Assembly (NCBI RefSeq): GCF_900129565.1
Contig: NZ_FQWD01000005.1
Coordinates: 261,941 to 325,940 of the forward strand
Source: Marisediminitalea aggregata
GTDB taxonomy: Bacteria > Pseudomonadota > Gammaproteobacteria > Enterobacterales > Alteromonadaceae
DNA: 64,000 nt
Direction of reading: 5' to 3'
Under the pieces are notes generated by a model that saw nothing but the letters and a program-made list of their open reading frames with translations, had not been told where the DNA came from and made no database searches. Shown here one piece after another: positions 17,416 to 26,352 of this stretch (position 1 is its first letter; each line of letters begins with the position of its first letter). A program made the position numbers and the translations under genes.

Positions 17416-18417
17416 ATGGTAACCATAAAACAGGTAAGTGAAAAAGCAGGGGTATCGTCTGCAACCGTCTCGCGTGTCATTAATGATACCGGCACCGTAA
17501 AAGAAAAGACCCGTAAACTTGTGGTCGCGGCCATGGAAGAGTTGGGTTATCGGCATAATGTGGTTGCAGCATCTTTAGCTTCCAATAAAACCAACACCAT
17601 TGGTTATGTGGTGCCAGAGTTACACGGCTCCTTTTTTGGCGCAATGATGGGAGGGACCGAGCAGGCCTTACGGGCTGCGCGCAAACACATGCTGATTGCT
17701 ACCGGACACTCAGACGAAACCATCGAGAAAGCCCAGATAGAGGCTTTGTTAAGCCGCCGCTGCGATGCATTAATTCTTCATGTTGAAGCCGTAAGCGATG
17801 ACTACCTTGTAAACCTGGTTCAACAGGGTGTAAAACTTGTCGTGGTAAACCGCTATATCGCTGAAATTGACGACAATTGTATTAGTTTGGAAAACGTTAA
17901 AGGGGGCTACCTGGCCGCACGGCATTTACTGGATATTGGTCATACCGACATTGCTTATATTGCGGGGTCGTTATTTAAAGCTGATGGTATAAATCGACTG
18001 ACGGGCCACAAGCAGGCTCTGGGAAGTGCCGGTATTGAGTACGACGAGTCTCTTATGTATGAAGGGAATTTCCAGGCCAAATCAGGTGCAGAAGGCATTC
18101 GGGCGTTAATGGCGCGGGGAAAACCGTTTTCAGCCGTTGCCTGCGCAAACGATGAAATGGCGTCGGGCGCTATGAACGCGCTGCGCGAAATGGGTAAACG
18201 AGTGCCTGAAGACGTCTCGGTAATCGGTTTCGATAACGTGGACTTTGCGAGCTATTTGTCGCCTGGGCTAACTACGATTGATTATCCGGTGACGCAAATT
18301 GGCACTATGGCTGCACATTGGGTGCTTGACCGGGTTTATGGAAAAGGTAGTCATGAGTTCACTCACGTTGTAGAGCCACGGTTAATTCTGAGAGGTACGA
18401 CAAGTAGCCCTGAATAG
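17416..18417 (+). CDS. LacI family transcriptional regulator
   Basis: 333 aa. N-terminal helix-turn-helix VTIKQVSEKAGVSSATVSRV with the hinge segment after RHNVVAASLAS, then a periplasmic-binding-protein-like ligand domain (TNTIGYVVPEL..., ending PRLILRGTT). It is 15 nt after the symporter. It most likely represses both sugar operons through the three AGCGCTT sites at 14060, 14252 and 14602 and is released by a beta-glucoside-derived sugar. Target and effector are inferred from context. Confidence 0.93.
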   Translation: MVTIKQVSEKAGVSSATVSRVINDTGTVKEKTRKLVVAAMEELGYRHNVVAASLASNKTNTIGYVVPELHGSFFGAMMGGTEQALRAARKHMLIATGHSDETIEKAQIEALLSRRCDALILHVEAVSDDYLVNLVQQGVKLVVVNRYIAEIDDNCISLENVKGGYLAARHLLDIGHTDIAYIAGSLFKADGINRLTGHKQALGSAGIEYDESLMYEGNFQAKSGAEGIRALMARGKPFSAVACANDEMASGAMNALREMGKRVPEDVSVIGFDNVDFASYLSPGLTTIDYPVTQIGTMAAHWVLDRVYGKGSHEFTHVVEPRLILRGTTSSPE

Positions 18418-18524
18418 TGACTGGCTTTTTTTCACCTAATAGCGCTATGCTAACCGGGATTGCTGCCGATAAGGTCAGTAATACACATTAATAATAATAT
18501 GCCCCCACAGAAGGAGCCTACTCT

Positions 18525-19613
18525 GTGTTTGTATCCCGCTCAACTCACGACAGCGCTTTGCAGAAAGTCTCAGCGCTACAAAAAGAACAGTCTCAGTTAG
18601 CAGAACGTGTTGCCGCACTGGAAGCTGAAAACCACCAGTTAAGACAAGAGCTGGCCGCTGCTCAGGAAGCAGACAACAGCGAACAAGGCGTTATCGGTAG
18701 CCTGTTGGATTCGTTGTGTCAGGTCGAAGGGATCCGCGAAACCGTATTGGCGTCTTACCATCAGGTTTCCGCGCAAACAGACAGTCTTGCCGATAACCAG
18801 CGTTTGTTCTCTGAGTCATCAGAATCATTGCAGCAAATCATTGACGATATGGCCGGATTGAATGAGATGATGAATACGATGAGTACCAGCATTGAGGGCT
18901 TGTCGGAAACCGCTGACAACATTAATAAGTTTGTATCTACGATTACCAGTATTTCTGATCAAACAAACCTTCTGGCACTGAACGCCGCAATTGAAGCTGC
19001 ACGTGCAGGTGATGCCGGACGAGGTTTCAGTGTTGTTGCCGATGAAGTACGGTCGCTGGCAAATGAAACTAATCAGTCTGCCAATGAAGTGTCAGAGCTG
19101 GTGAAGAGTATCATTCAGTCTACTCAGAAGGCTGTATCGTCGGTGTCTGAACTTCAGCAAAACAATACACATCTGGCCGAAGGTGTTACCCGCTTAAACG
19201 GCAACTACGATGAAATGGTGTCGCATTGTGACGTCATGGAAGCTGCTATTCGTGGTGCCAGTGCACAAACATTTATTCAGACCGTTAAGCTGGATCATGT
19301 AGTGTGGAAGTCGGAAGTGTATGCCGTGATTTGTGGACGCACGTCTAAGTCTGCTGAGGACTTTTCCGACCATACCAGTTGCCGCCTGGGTAAATGGTAC
19401 AGCGAAAACAATCACTTGCCTGCTGGCAAACTCGATGCTTTTAAACGCCTGGATGCACCGCATGCTTCCGTTCATCGCTTCGGTGTGCAAGCTGTGCGGG
19501 CTTCATTACAACAGGATACTCAGGCATGTGAAAGTGCGCTGGCTTCTATGGAAGAGGCGAGTCGCCAGGTTGCGACTTTGCTCGACCAAATTGGGACTGA
19601 GCTGAGTAACTAG
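18525..19613 (+). CDS. Soluble chemoreceptor with C-terminal CZB zinc-binding domain
   Basis: 362 aa with a GTG start at 18525 and AAGGAG 8 nt upstream. A coiled-coil N-terminus ([20 protein letters not shown]) leads into the MCP signalling tip [18 protein letters not shown], which contacts CheA/CheW. The C-terminal part (about residues 245-340) is a CZB domain with its His/Cys zinc pattern: [20 protein letters not shown] and HASVHRFG. There is no transmembrane segment. CZB receptors sense zinc or hypochlorous acid. It is monocistronic and followed by a terminator hairpin. Confidence 0.9.
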   Translation: MFVSRSTHDSALQKVSALQKEQSQLAERVAALEAENHQLRQELAAAQEADNSEQGVIGSLLDSLCQVEGIRETVLASYHQVSAQTDSLADNQRLFSESSESLQQIIDDMAGLNEMMNTMSTSIEGLSETADNINKFVSTITSISDQTNLLALNAAIEAARAGDAGRGFSVVADEVRSLANETNQSANEVSELVKSIIQSTQKAVSSVSELQQNNTHLAEGVTRLNGNYDEMVSHCDVMEAAIRGASAQTFIQTVKLDHVVWKSEVYAVICGRTSKSAEDFSDHTSCRLGKWYSENNHLPAGKLDAFKRLDAPHASVHRFGVQAVRASLQQDTQACESALASMEEASRQVATLLDQIGTELSN

Positions 19614-19940
19614 AATAATAATCTTCATGGTCTGAGGGCGTCTGCATGAAATAATGCAGAAATGATCCTGTAACCCTTCGTGATTCGGACTTAAAACGGC
19701 ACCTTCAAGGTGCTGTTTTGCGTCGTAGACCTTTTAATTTCCTGCTTATCCGATTTATTACGAATTTACTCTTAAATATCCCCACAGAAGTTGCCGAAAT
19801 CTTAAAGCTTGGTCTACTTTAGTATAAACATATGATAATTCCGCTCATTGCCTATCTTTGCGGTGCACAGATTTTCGGTGAAAACCATTCTGTGAAATAG
19901 AGCACTCTGGTGCTTTGGATTGAAATGGAGCAAGTACAGT
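19614..19940. other. Intergenic region between the two chemoreceptor genes
   Basis: 327 nt without a supported gene. It holds the terminator hairpin at 19693 and an AT-rich stretch (about 19735-19850) that probably carries the promoter of the PAS chemoreceptor. Nothing else recognised. Confidence 0.6.
19693..19719 (+). terminator. Intrinsic terminator after the CZB chemoreceptor
   Basis: 13-bp inverted repeat AAAACGGCACCTT/AAGGTGCTGTTTT with one G-U pair; the stem's own 3' arm ends in TTTT. It lies 80 nt after the stop. Confidence 0.7.
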
Positions 19941-21521
19941 ATGCGTAATAATCAGCCCGTCACGCAACGGGAGTATAAATTTCCAAAAGAGTACAGATTG
20001 ATTTCCGCCACGGACGAGCGCGGGATTATTACTCACTGCAATGAGGAATTTGTCGAAGTCAGTGGCTATTCGCGAGAAGAGCTGATTGGTAAGAACCACA
20101 ATTTGGTGCGGCACCCGGATATGCCACCGGGCGTGTTTAAAGAAATGTGGCAAACGCTGCAAGCGGGTCGCATCTGGATGGGCCTGGTGAAAAACCGTCG
20201 TAAGAATGGTGACCATTACTGGGTATCCGCTTTCGTAACACCGGTTTATGAGGGAGATCGAATTGCAGGGTATGAGTCTGTGCGTGTGCCAGCTCTGGAA
20301 CATGAAATTGCCCGAGCCAGTTCGCGTTACGCCCGTATTCTGGAAGGTAAATCTGCTGCCCCTGCATCGGAGCTGTATAGCTACTTCATCAAGAAATTCA
20401 GTATGTACTGGGTCCCTGGCATTCCACTGGTCGCGTTTCTTGCTTTTATGGCGGGGTGGATGCCAGCGGTCGCGACCGCTGTTGTACTTGTCATAATGGC
20501 ATTCTGGCAGTTCAAAGCGACGGAGAGTGACTGGGAAGCATTAATTTCACTTAGCCCGGACTCCTATGACAGCCCCGTGGTGTCACAAACTTATTTTAGT
20601 GATTTTGGGGCCGTAGCCAGAGGCAAATTGGTGCTAGGCTGCGAATTAGCAAGAAGCCGCACCGCGTTGACCCGGATAAAAGATTCGGCCAGCGGGTTGG
20701 AGGAAATTGCCAATACGACCCATCAACAAGCGGAGCGCACCAGTTCTGCGGTGGTGCAGCAGAATCAGGCCACGCAACAGATTGCCTCTGCGGTGACACA
20801 AATGTCGCAGTCTATTCAGGAAGTGGCAGAACGGGTAGAAAACAATGCGGAAAGCGCAAAAACAGCAGCCAGCAATGTAAATACCGGGAATCAGAAAGCA
20901 GAGTCTGCCGCCGCGGCCATCGTTGAATTGAAAGAAGTGGTCGAATCTATTTCAAAGACGGTTACGGAATTAGCGCAGTCAACCAGTGATATTGGGGAAG
21001 CTGCAAGTATTATTTCTTCCATTGCCGACCAAACTAATTTGTTGGCCCTGAATGCCGCTATTGAAGCTGCTCGTGCAGGCGAGCAAGGGCGAGGGTTCGC
21101 TGTGGTTGCCGACGAAGTTCGGGCTCTGGCATCTAAAACCCGCGAATCAACCGACAAGATTCACGACATTATCCAGGTATTGGCAAGTCGCAGTGAACGC
21201 GCTGTTACGGTGTCTACACGAGGCCTTGAGTCAGCACAACAAGGTGCTGAAATTGTCGAAGAGACACGGCGCGCCTTGTCTGAAATTAACACGGCCGTTA
21301 AAGGCATCAGTGAAATGACTATGGAAATGTCTGCGGCAGTAGAAGAGCAGAGCTCTGTGGCTGAGCATATCAACCAACAGGTTGTTGAAATTGCTGACGG
21401 TGCAGCCGACACGCAGCGTAGTTCCGAAGCTTCTCTTGCCGCCAGTGAACGCCTGCACGCGACAATTGGTGATGTAAACGGCGTTATTAAACGCTTTAAC
21501 TTCAAAGGCGAAATAGGCTAG
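19941..21521 (+). CDS. PAS-domain chemoreceptor (Aer-like)
   Basis: 526 aa from the ATG at 19941 (GGAG 10 nt upstream). N-terminal PAS domain about residues 10-120 ([39 protein letters not shown]). A hydrophobic hairpin (about 150-195) anchors it in the membrane without a periplasmic domain, followed by the MCP signalling domain with [18 protein letters not shown]. This layout is that of Aer, which senses redox or energy state through FAD in the PAS domain. FAD binding is known for the family, not shown here. Confidence 0.9.
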   Translation: MRNNQPVTQREYKFPKEYRLISATDERGIITHCNEEFVEVSGYSREELIGKNHNLVRHPDMPPGVFKEMWQTLQAGRIWMGLVKNRRKNGDHYWVSAFVTPVYEGDRIAGYESVRVPALEHEIARASSRYARILEGKSAAPASELYSYFIKKFSMYWVPGIPLVAFLAFMAGWMPAVATAVVLVIMAFWQFKATESDWEALISLSPDSYDSPVVSQTYFSDFGAVARGKLVLGCELARSRTALTRIKDSASGLEEIANTTHQQAERTSSAVVQQNQATQQIASAVTQMSQSIQEVAERVENNAESAKTAASNVNTGNQKAESAAAAIVELKEVVESISKTVTELAQSTSDIGEAASIISSIADQTNLLALNAAIEAARAGEQGRGFAVVADEVRALASKTRESTDKIHDIIQVLASRSERAVTVSTRGLESAQQGAEIVEETRRALSEINTAVKGISEMTMEMSAAVEEQSSVAEHINQQVVEIADGAADTQRSSEASLAASERLHATIGDVNGVIKRFNFKGEIG

Positions 21522-21563
21522 CAGTCGCTATACGCTATTGTTAGTAATTCAAAGAGTAGAAGG

Positions 21564-21585
21564 CGGCACTGTTTCCACAGTGCCG
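21564..21585 (+). terminator. Hairpin after the Aer-like gene
   Basis: Perfect 9-bp stem CGGCACTGT/ACAGTGCCG with loop TTCC, 42 nt after the stop. No U-tract follows. Confidence 0.5.
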
Positions 21586-21636
21586 AGCCTGACTCTCAAT
21601 GACTAATCTTGCTGCGCGGCTAGCGCCTTTTATAAA

Positions 21637-21924
21637 CTAGCCGTTAGCCTTTAGCTTTACTACATCAGCGCCTTCCTGGGACAAAATGCTGTCTGCGGTT
21701 GTGCCTTTGAGTAGCTTGGCAAGGTTGTCTTTGTTCTTTGCCAGCATGATCGACAAATCTTCGGCAATGTCGTCACTTAATTTTATGCCTTTCGCCTGAA
21801 TATATACCGCCAGGTTGTCGGCAACGTCCAGCATCTTATCGTACTGATCGGCTTCTTTTTTATCGGTAGTAACCAACTTTTCTACCCCTTTGTGCGAGAC
21901 CACATATTGTGTTGTGATAGCCAT
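21637..21924 (-). CDS. yebG: YebG family SOS-induced protein
   Basis: 95 aa. It begins MAITTQYVVSHKGVEKLVTT and continues KKEADQYDKMLDVADNL, matching E. coli YebG (MAVEVKYVV...KKEADAYDKMLDTADLL). It is a small, LexA-regulated DNA-damage protein of unclear biochemical role. It is divergent from umuDC with a perfect-looking LexA box 46 nt upstream of its start. Confidence 0.88.
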   Translation of the reverse strand: MAITTQYVVSHKGVEKLVTTDKKEADQYDKMLDVADNLAVYIQAKGIKLSDDIAEDLSIMLAKNKDNLAKLLKGTTADSILSQEGADVVKLKANG

Positions 21925-21970
21925 GGTAAAACTCCGTTGTTGTGAAATACCTTGTCACTGTATCGCAAAA

Positions 21971-21990
21971 TACTGTATAAATAAACAGTA
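21971..21990. promoter_or_regulatory. LexA (SOS) box shared by yebG and umuDC
   Basis: TACTGTATAAATAAACAGTA, which fits the gammaproteobacterial SOS consensus taCTGT-N8-ACAGta with both half-sites intact. It lies between the divergent yebG and umuD genes, 29 nt before the chosen umuD start, and a TTGTCA -35 box lies just upstream on the plus strand. A single box can silence both directions. Confidence 0.88.
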
Positions 21991-22019
21991 TTTTTTAAAC
22001 AGTGAAATGGTATCCATTC

Positions 22020-22436
22020 ATGCTTCAAATTATTCCAGTCGCAGCACAGGCAGGGATTAGTGGGTTCGAGTCGCCTGCAGCTGAATACAAGCAACTCGCG
22101 TTGGACTTAGATGAACTGTTAATCGAACACCCCAATGCCACCTTCATTGGGCAGGCCAAGGGAGACTCTATGACAGGGGTTGGGATCTTCGACGGAGATC
22201 TGCTCATTGTAGATCGCGCCGCCGCGGCTACCTCACTGGATGTGATTGTGGCGAACCTGAACGGCAGTTTTGTTTGTAAGCTCTACGACAGAAATTCTCA
22301 GGTTTTATTGTCACCAGGGCTCGATCACCAGCCCTACGCGTTGGGTGAGGGCGATATTTTTGAGATAGAAGGCATTGTTGTACGATCTGTGCGGATGCAC
22401 CGCTACGTTAGGTGGTTGAGTCAATGTATGCGCTAG
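22020..22436 (+). CDS. umuD: UmuD-like translesion polymerase subunit (S24 autoprotease)
   Basis: 138 aa from the ATG at 22020; a GTG at 22002 is possible but lies only 12 nt after the LexA box. The LexA/UmuD peptidase fold is shown by GDSMTGVGIFDGDLLIVD with the catalytic Ser in GDSM, and by the Lys in FVCKLYD. The processing site aligns with ISG-FESPAAEY, so cleavage would be Ser-Gly instead of the Cys-Gly of E. coli, after an arm of only about 14 residues. A C-terminal extension (MHRYVRWLSQCMR) overlaps umuC by 13 nt. UmuD' with UmuC forms DNA polymerase V. Confidence 0.9.
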   Translation: MLQIIPVAAQAGISGFESPAAEYKQLALDLDELLIEHPNATFIGQAKGDSMTGVGIFDGDLLIVDRAAAATSLDVIVANLNGSFVCKLYDRNSQVLLSPGLDHQPYALGEGDIFEIEGIVVRSVRMHRYVRWLSQCMR

Positions 22437-23680
22437 TCGATGCCAACAGCTTTTATGCCTCGGCGGAAAAGGTTTTTGACCCGGCAATACGCCAGCGCCC
22501 TGTTGTTGTGCTTACCAACAACGACGGCTGTATTTGTGCGCTGTGCGAAAATGCCAAACAGCTGGGCGTGAAGAAGTTTGGCCCTTACTACAAAGTGAAA
22601 GGGTTGCTAGCACGACACAATGCGGTTATCCGTTCGTCAAACTATGAGCTGTACGATTATTTGTCGAACAAGATGATGCAAGTGATAGGCGAGTATGCGC
22701 CCGACCAGCACGTTTACTCCATCGACGAATGCTTTTTGCATTTCGATACCTGGCAACCAGAAGCCGGGTGGAAGGCTCATGCTGCCGCAATACAACAGGC
22801 GGTTTGGCAGCAATTGCGTTTGCCAGTCGGCGTAGGAATCGCCGCTACTCCTACATTGGCAAAGGTAGCCAGCTTTGCAGGAAAACGACTTGGCGACCAA
22901 AACGGCATTGCCGTGTTGGACTCACCCCAGAAAGTAGAAGAAGTATTGCGTGCCATGCACGTACAGGACGTGTGGGGAGTAGGAAAACGCATCGCTGCCC
23001 GATTGGAGAATCAGGGGATTCACAGCGCATGGGAGCTTGCAAACAGCTGCCCGAAAGCACTGCGAAAGCAATTCTCTGTTGAGCTGGAACGCACCGTGCG
23101 CGAGCTCAATGGTGTTACTTGCATACAGTGGGACGCAGAACGAGCCAATAAAAAGCAAATCTACTCAACCCGCGCATTTGGACATCCGGTTACTATGCAA
23201 CAGGCGTTGCGTGAAAGCCTCTGTTGGCATGCTGAAAAAGTCGCTGAAAAGTTGCGGCGGCAGGGGAGTAAAGCGAGTTTACTGACGTTGTTTACGCATG
23301 CCAATCCGTTTGCCAATACCCGTCAGTATCACAAGGCCGTACAGCATAGGTTTGCCCAGCCTACCAACGACACGAGGGCGTTGGTAGAAGCCGCCAGCAG
23401 AGCGTCTGTCGATTTATTCAAAGCGGGGATCCTGTTACATAAATGCGGTGTGGGTGCGATAGAGATCGTCGATACAGAACAAGAGCAGACAGATATGTTT
23501 GCACAACTAACGCATAACCCAAAGCTTATGCAGTGCATGGACGCCATTAATACCCGCTATGGCAGCCAGACAATTGGTGCTGCTGCCAAAGGCATTCATC
23601 CGGATTGGAAGATGAAACGGGAGTACTTGTCACCGCAGTACACCACCAATTGGCAGCACTTGCCTAAAATTGCCTGCTAG
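22424..23680 (+). CDS. umuC: Y-family DNA polymerase V catalytic subunit
   Basis: 418 aa from the ATG at 22424 (AGGTGG 8 nt upstream). N-terminal MYALVDANSFYASAEKVF holds the first metal-binding Asp, and YSIDECF holds the second catalytic Asp-Glu pair. The thumb/HhH part (VWGVGKRIAARLENQG) and little-finger domain follow, then the UmuC-specific C-terminus. It performs error-prone translesion synthesis after SOS induction. It is coupled to umuD by overlap. Confidence 0.95.
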   Translation: MYALVDANSFYASAEKVFDPAIRQRPVVVLTNNDGCICALCENAKQLGVKKFGPYYKVKGLLARHNAVIRSSNYELYDYLSNKMMQVIGEYAPDQHVYSIDECFLHFDTWQPEAGWKAHAAAIQQAVWQQLRLPVGVGIAATPTLAKVASFAGKRLGDQNGIAVLDSPQKVEEVLRAMHVQDVWGVGKRIAARLENQGIHSAWELANSCPKALRKQFSVELERTVRELNGVTCIQWDAERANKKQIYSTRAFGHPVTMQQALRESLCWHAEKVAEKLRRQGSKASLLTLFTHANPFANTRQYHKAVQHRFAQPTNDTRALVEAASRASVDLFKAGILLHKCGVGAIEIVDTEQEQTDMFAQLTHNPKLMQCMDAINTRYGSQTIGAAAKGIHPDWKMKREYLSPQYTTNWQHLPKIAC

Positions 23681-23717
23681 AACAATGCAGCGTTAGGCGT
23701 GGCTGCCTAACCAAACA

Positions 23718-24149
23718 TTAAAGTGGCAATACAGAAGTGACCCATAAGGCACAAGCCACTGTCCAGGCTATTGCGACTGATATCTTGAGGATACTCGGCA
23801 AGGACGTGTAGGGCTTCTCGATAACGGCTTTGTGCTGAGAGCCAATGAGTAAGTCGTTACGGTATAACTTACACTCCACATTGCCAGTAAGGATATTGGT
23901 GATGTGGAGACCTACACGGTATTCACGACCATCATGGGTAATAATGTGCTCACTACTGGTGCTTGTGAGCACGCGCTTATCTGAGATCAGTTCGCCGTTA
24001 ATCACTACAGACTCTTTCCCTGACCAGGATGAGGCTTGAACCTCGATGTTTGTGTCTTGGTCTGTAAATTCAAAGTGGTATCCGGTGAACGCAGACGCTT
24101 TGGCCGGTGTGGGAATATTAAACTGCACTGGTTGTGTTTGAGTGGTCAT
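23718..24149 (-). CDS. Membrane-anchored protein of unknown function, paralog of 25678-26109
   Basis: 143 aa. It has a soluble domain of about 105 residues, rich in predicted beta strands, and one C-terminal transmembrane helix (ISVAIAWTVACALWV). The core pattern SSWSGKESVVINGEL, SDKRVL, EYRVGLHITNILTG and ECKLYRN recurs almost position by position in the gene at 25678-26109, of the same length. There is no signal peptide, so the domain is probably cytosolic and tail-anchored. A faint likeness to the beta domain of FAIM proteins (SGK..V.VNG) is only an impression. Start chosen on AAAGGA 8 nt upstream. Confidence 0.75.
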   Translation of the reverse strand: MTTQTQPVQFNIPTPAKASAFTGYHFEFTDQDTNIEVQASSWSGKESVVINGELISDKRVLTSTSSEHIITHDGREYRVGLHITNILTGNVECKLYRNDLLIGSQHKAVIEKPYTSLPSILKISVAIAWTVACALWVTSVLPL

Positions 24150-24245
24150 CGTGTTGGTCCTTTACATATTGAACAGGTCGTTGAAGGTCATTGCATCAGC
24201 GCCGTGCTGAAGTGGCATCAAGTACACCAGAAAATAGGAACAACG

Positions 24246-24300
24246 GTGACGACAGCGATATGACCGAGCAATGCCTGTCATATGCCAATCAATATGACAG
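24246..24300. promoter_or_regulatory. Operator-like inverted and direct repeats upstream of the 23718 gene
   Basis: Perfect 9-bp inverted repeat CTGTCATAT-N8-ATATGACAG (24275-24300), preceded by GTGACGACAGCGATATGACC (24246-24265). The 14-nt word GACAGCGATATGAC (24251-24264) recurs exactly upstream of the paralog at 26221. This suggests that one regulator, perhaps the XRE protein at 25350, controls both genes. Confidence 0.6.
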
Positions 24301-24302
24301 TG

Positions 24303-24746
24303 CATGTGATATATTTATTTTTTTGTTTTATGTGGTAAGTAAGCACTTGCATTCTTGGTGATTCATTTCACGTGAAAACATGTGTGCAATGCTAATTATG
24401 AGTCGGGGGATCTGTGTTGGATAGACGCTTCTGAGAAGAGCTTGGATGATCTGCCAAGATCCACGTGGATTGGATTGCAGGATAATGTACGTACCGGTAA
24501 CTATGTGAATTTGTCTGTCTTTTAAAGTGTCGAAAAAACGGGAATTAGCCCTTTGGGAACTAGCATTAGTACAAAGACAGGTATGCCTGTTTTATGATGA
24601 GGCCACGTAAGCTGCGCAGATTGACCCTGCCAGTAAAGCAAGGCTTCTGTATGACTAGATAAAATTACGCCACCAAACAATGTTTCTATTGCTGAATGAG
24701 CAAATCAATATTTCATGTTCAACTTGTTGTACATGTTGAGGCTTTT
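24303..24746. other. AT-rich region without a supported gene
   Basis: About 440 nt between the paralog gene promoter and the yefM pseudogene. Only short open frames were found. It contains the 12-bp palindrome ATCCACGTGGAT (24459-24470) and, at its right end, a TGTACA core (24728-24733), the operator core known for yefM-yoeB autoregulation. It looks like eroded accessory DNA. Confidence 0.5.
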
Positions 24747-25000
24747 ATGAAAATCGTATCTTTTACTGAAGCTAGAAATAGTCTCAAAGCCGTTTAGATG
24801 GTGTAGTTAATGATGCTGATACAACAGTTATCACGCGTCGCGATTCTGAAGATGCAGTGGTTATGTCTTTAGATTACTACAATAGCCTAATGGAGACTGT
24901 TCACTTACTGCGTTCTCCTCAAAACGCTGAGCATCTAAACCGTTCGATAGCGCAGTACTGTGCAGGTAAAACAACATCACGAGAGTTAATTGATGAGTAG
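24747..25000 (+). pseudogene. yefM: YefM/Phd family antitoxin, frameshifted
   Basis: It begins MKIVSFTEARNSLKAV and then meets TAG at 24795. One missing T in the CCGTTTAG stretch (24791-24797) explains this. With that base restored, the frame runs on as LDGVVNDADTTVITRR, VVMSLDYYNSLMETVHLLR to LIDE and stops at 25000, overlapping the toxin start as in intact yefM-yoeB operons. The full protein would be about 84 aa. An ATG in VVMSLDYY could still give the C-terminal toxin-binding part. A sequencing error is possible. The TGTACA operator core lies 14 nt upstream. Confidence 0.85.
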
Positions 25001-25262
25001 TAGTCAACGTTTGCCGACGTGGACTGATGACGCGTGGAAGGACTACTTATATTGGCAAACTCAAGATAAAAAAACACTTAAGCGCATCAATAATCTGATC
25101 AATGATGATAAGCGCTCTCCGTTTGAGGGTATAGGTAAACCAGTGCCCTTAAAAGAAAGCCTATCTGGCTTTTGGTCTCGTCGAATTGATGATACCAATA
25201 GGCTTGTTTATGCAGTCGACGAGCCCGCGATAACAATCATTTCGTGCCGTTACCACTACTGA
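24993..25262 (+). CDS. yoeB: YoeB toxin (ribosome-dependent mRNA endonuclease)
   Basis: 89 aa. It aligns along its length with E. coli YoeB (84 aa): PFEGIGKPVPLKESLSGFWS, RRIDDTNRLVYAV and the end ISCRYHY. The Glu, Arg, His and Tyr residues used for RNA cleavage in YoeB (PFEG, SRRI, RYHY) are all there. The N-terminus MSSSQRLPTWTDD is a few residues longer. The toxin cuts mRNA in the ribosomal A site. The reading frame is intact although the antitoxin in front is frameshifted. Confidence 0.9.
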   Translation: MSSSQRLPTWTDDAWKDYLYWQTQDKKTLKRINNLINDDKRSPFEGIGKPVPLKESLSGFWSRRIDDTNRLVYAVDEPAITIISCRYHY

Positions 25263-25349
25263 ATCAAGTTCAACGCTCAGGTGTCTGACGGACACAAGGA
25301 AACGACTTACCTTCTCTAGTCCGACAGCAAGGCACATGTTATGACTGAA

Positions 25350-25667
25350 TCAGCCACCCAACATCCAGTACATAATCGCTGCGCCAGTAACGAGCCCGCT
25401 AACGGCGGCGCCAATGATCATCACAAACTGATTACCAATTTTAATGGTCTGCCATTCAGACTCATCGAGTTTGGGCACCACTAGCAGGTCTTCACGCGGT
25501 ACCTCAAACACTGCACACAAACTCATTATGGTTTCAGACGCTGCGTTGCCTTCTTTCTCAACGCGCTGGATTGTACGCAGGCTAACCCCGCACATATCCG
25601 CAAGCTGCTGCTGTGTCCACTGATGCTGTTGTCGAATCGCTTTGATGCGCGATGCGTTAATTTCCAC
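25350..25667 (-). CDS. XRE family regulator with C-terminal membrane helix
   Basis: 105 aa from the GTG at 25667, which has AAGGAG 6 nt upstream; that ribosome site overlaps the stop of the preceding gene. N-terminal helix-turn-helix of the Cro/C1 type (IRQQHQWTQQQLADMCGVS, LRTIQRVEKEG), then a short linker and one transmembrane helix (VMIIGAAVSGLVTGAAIMYW). A membrane-tethered repressor is unusual. It is co-transcribed with the tail-anchored protein at 25678-26109 and probably regulates that gene and its paralog. Confidence 0.85.
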   Translation of the reverse strand: MEINASRIKAIRQQHQWTQQQLADMCGVSLRTIQRVEKEGNAASETIMSLCAVFEVPREDLLVVPKLDESEWQTIKIGNQFVMIIGAAVSGLVTGAAIMYWMLGG

Positions 25668-25677
25668 CGAACTCTCC

Positions 25678-26109
25678 TTATGCGGTGAAATATTTAAACA
25701 AAGCAGCAGTGGCGGCGCCAAAACCTACGCCTGCCAGAAACATACCCACTACAAACAACCACGAGCCTTTAGACTTGCCTAAAAAGCCCTTGGTTTGTGA
25801 GGCTAGCAGTTTATTGTCGCGGTAAAGTGAGCATTCAAGTGAACCCGTTAGTACGTTAGTCAGGTGGTAGTTAACCCGGTAATTAAACCCGTTGTGAGTA
25901 AACTCATGGTTACTGGAAAATTTGAACAACTCGCGTTTGTCAGAGACCGGGTTGTCGTTAACATACACCGTCTCTCGACCTGACCAGGCAGAGCCATGCA
26001 CCGCAATTTCTGTATCATTGTCATTAAAATAAAACCAATATCCATTTACTAAAGATGCAGTTGCCATAGTTGCCTGTTTTGTATGTGAAGCTGTTGATAA
26101 TCTTGCCAT
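25678..26109 (-). CDS. Membrane-anchored protein of unknown function, paralog of 23718-24149
   Basis: 143 aa with AGAGGA 7 nt before the ATG. The beta-rich domain contains SAWSGRETVYVNDN, SDKREL, NYRVNYHLTNVLTG and ECSLYRDNKLL, clearly homologous to the gene at 23718 (about 45 percent by eye in this part). One C-terminal helix (LFVVGMFLAGVGFGAATAAL). It sits just upstream of, and translationally close to, the XRE gene, which also ends in a membrane helix, so the two proteins may meet in the membrane. Function unknown. Confidence 0.78.
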   Translation of the reverse strand: MARLSTASHTKQATMATASLVNGYWFYFNDNDTEIAVHGSAWSGRETVYVNDNPVSDKRELFKFSSNHEFTHNGFNYRVNYHLTNVLTGSLECSLYRDNKLLASQTKGFLGKSKGSWLFVVGMFLAGVGFGAATAALFKYFTA

Positions 26110-26192
26110 AAATATGTCCTCTTACCTATGAATTATGCAAATCATTTAGGTTTGCCGTGTTGGGAGGTATTTAACCGCAACAGAGAAAAAAT

Positions 26193-26236
26193 AGTGACGA
26201 CAGGGCTGTGACGACAGGGTGACAGCGATATGACAG
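26193..26236. promoter_or_regulatory. Direct repeats and operator half-site upstream of the paralog-XRE operon
   Basis: Two copies of GTGACGACAGGG (about 26194-26219) run into TGACAGCGATATGACAG ending at 26236. The GACAGCGATATGAC word is identical to 24251-24264, and ATATGACAG is the half-site of the inverted repeat at 24275-24300. Confidence 0.6.
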
Positions 26237-26352
26237 TGAAAGTTATCTATATGATAAACAATGGTATTTGAGACAGACTTGGGTTTTAGGGTAAACACCA
26301 GACAACCACGCACTTAAAGGAGTATGCGCTACAAACTGGTGATTGATACAGG

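Noticed and set aside
24990..25262. Programmed frameshift in yefM as explanation of the broken frame
   Set aside because: The CCGTTTAG context is not a known slippery sequence and the homopolymer is only three T; simple deletion or sequencing error is more likely.
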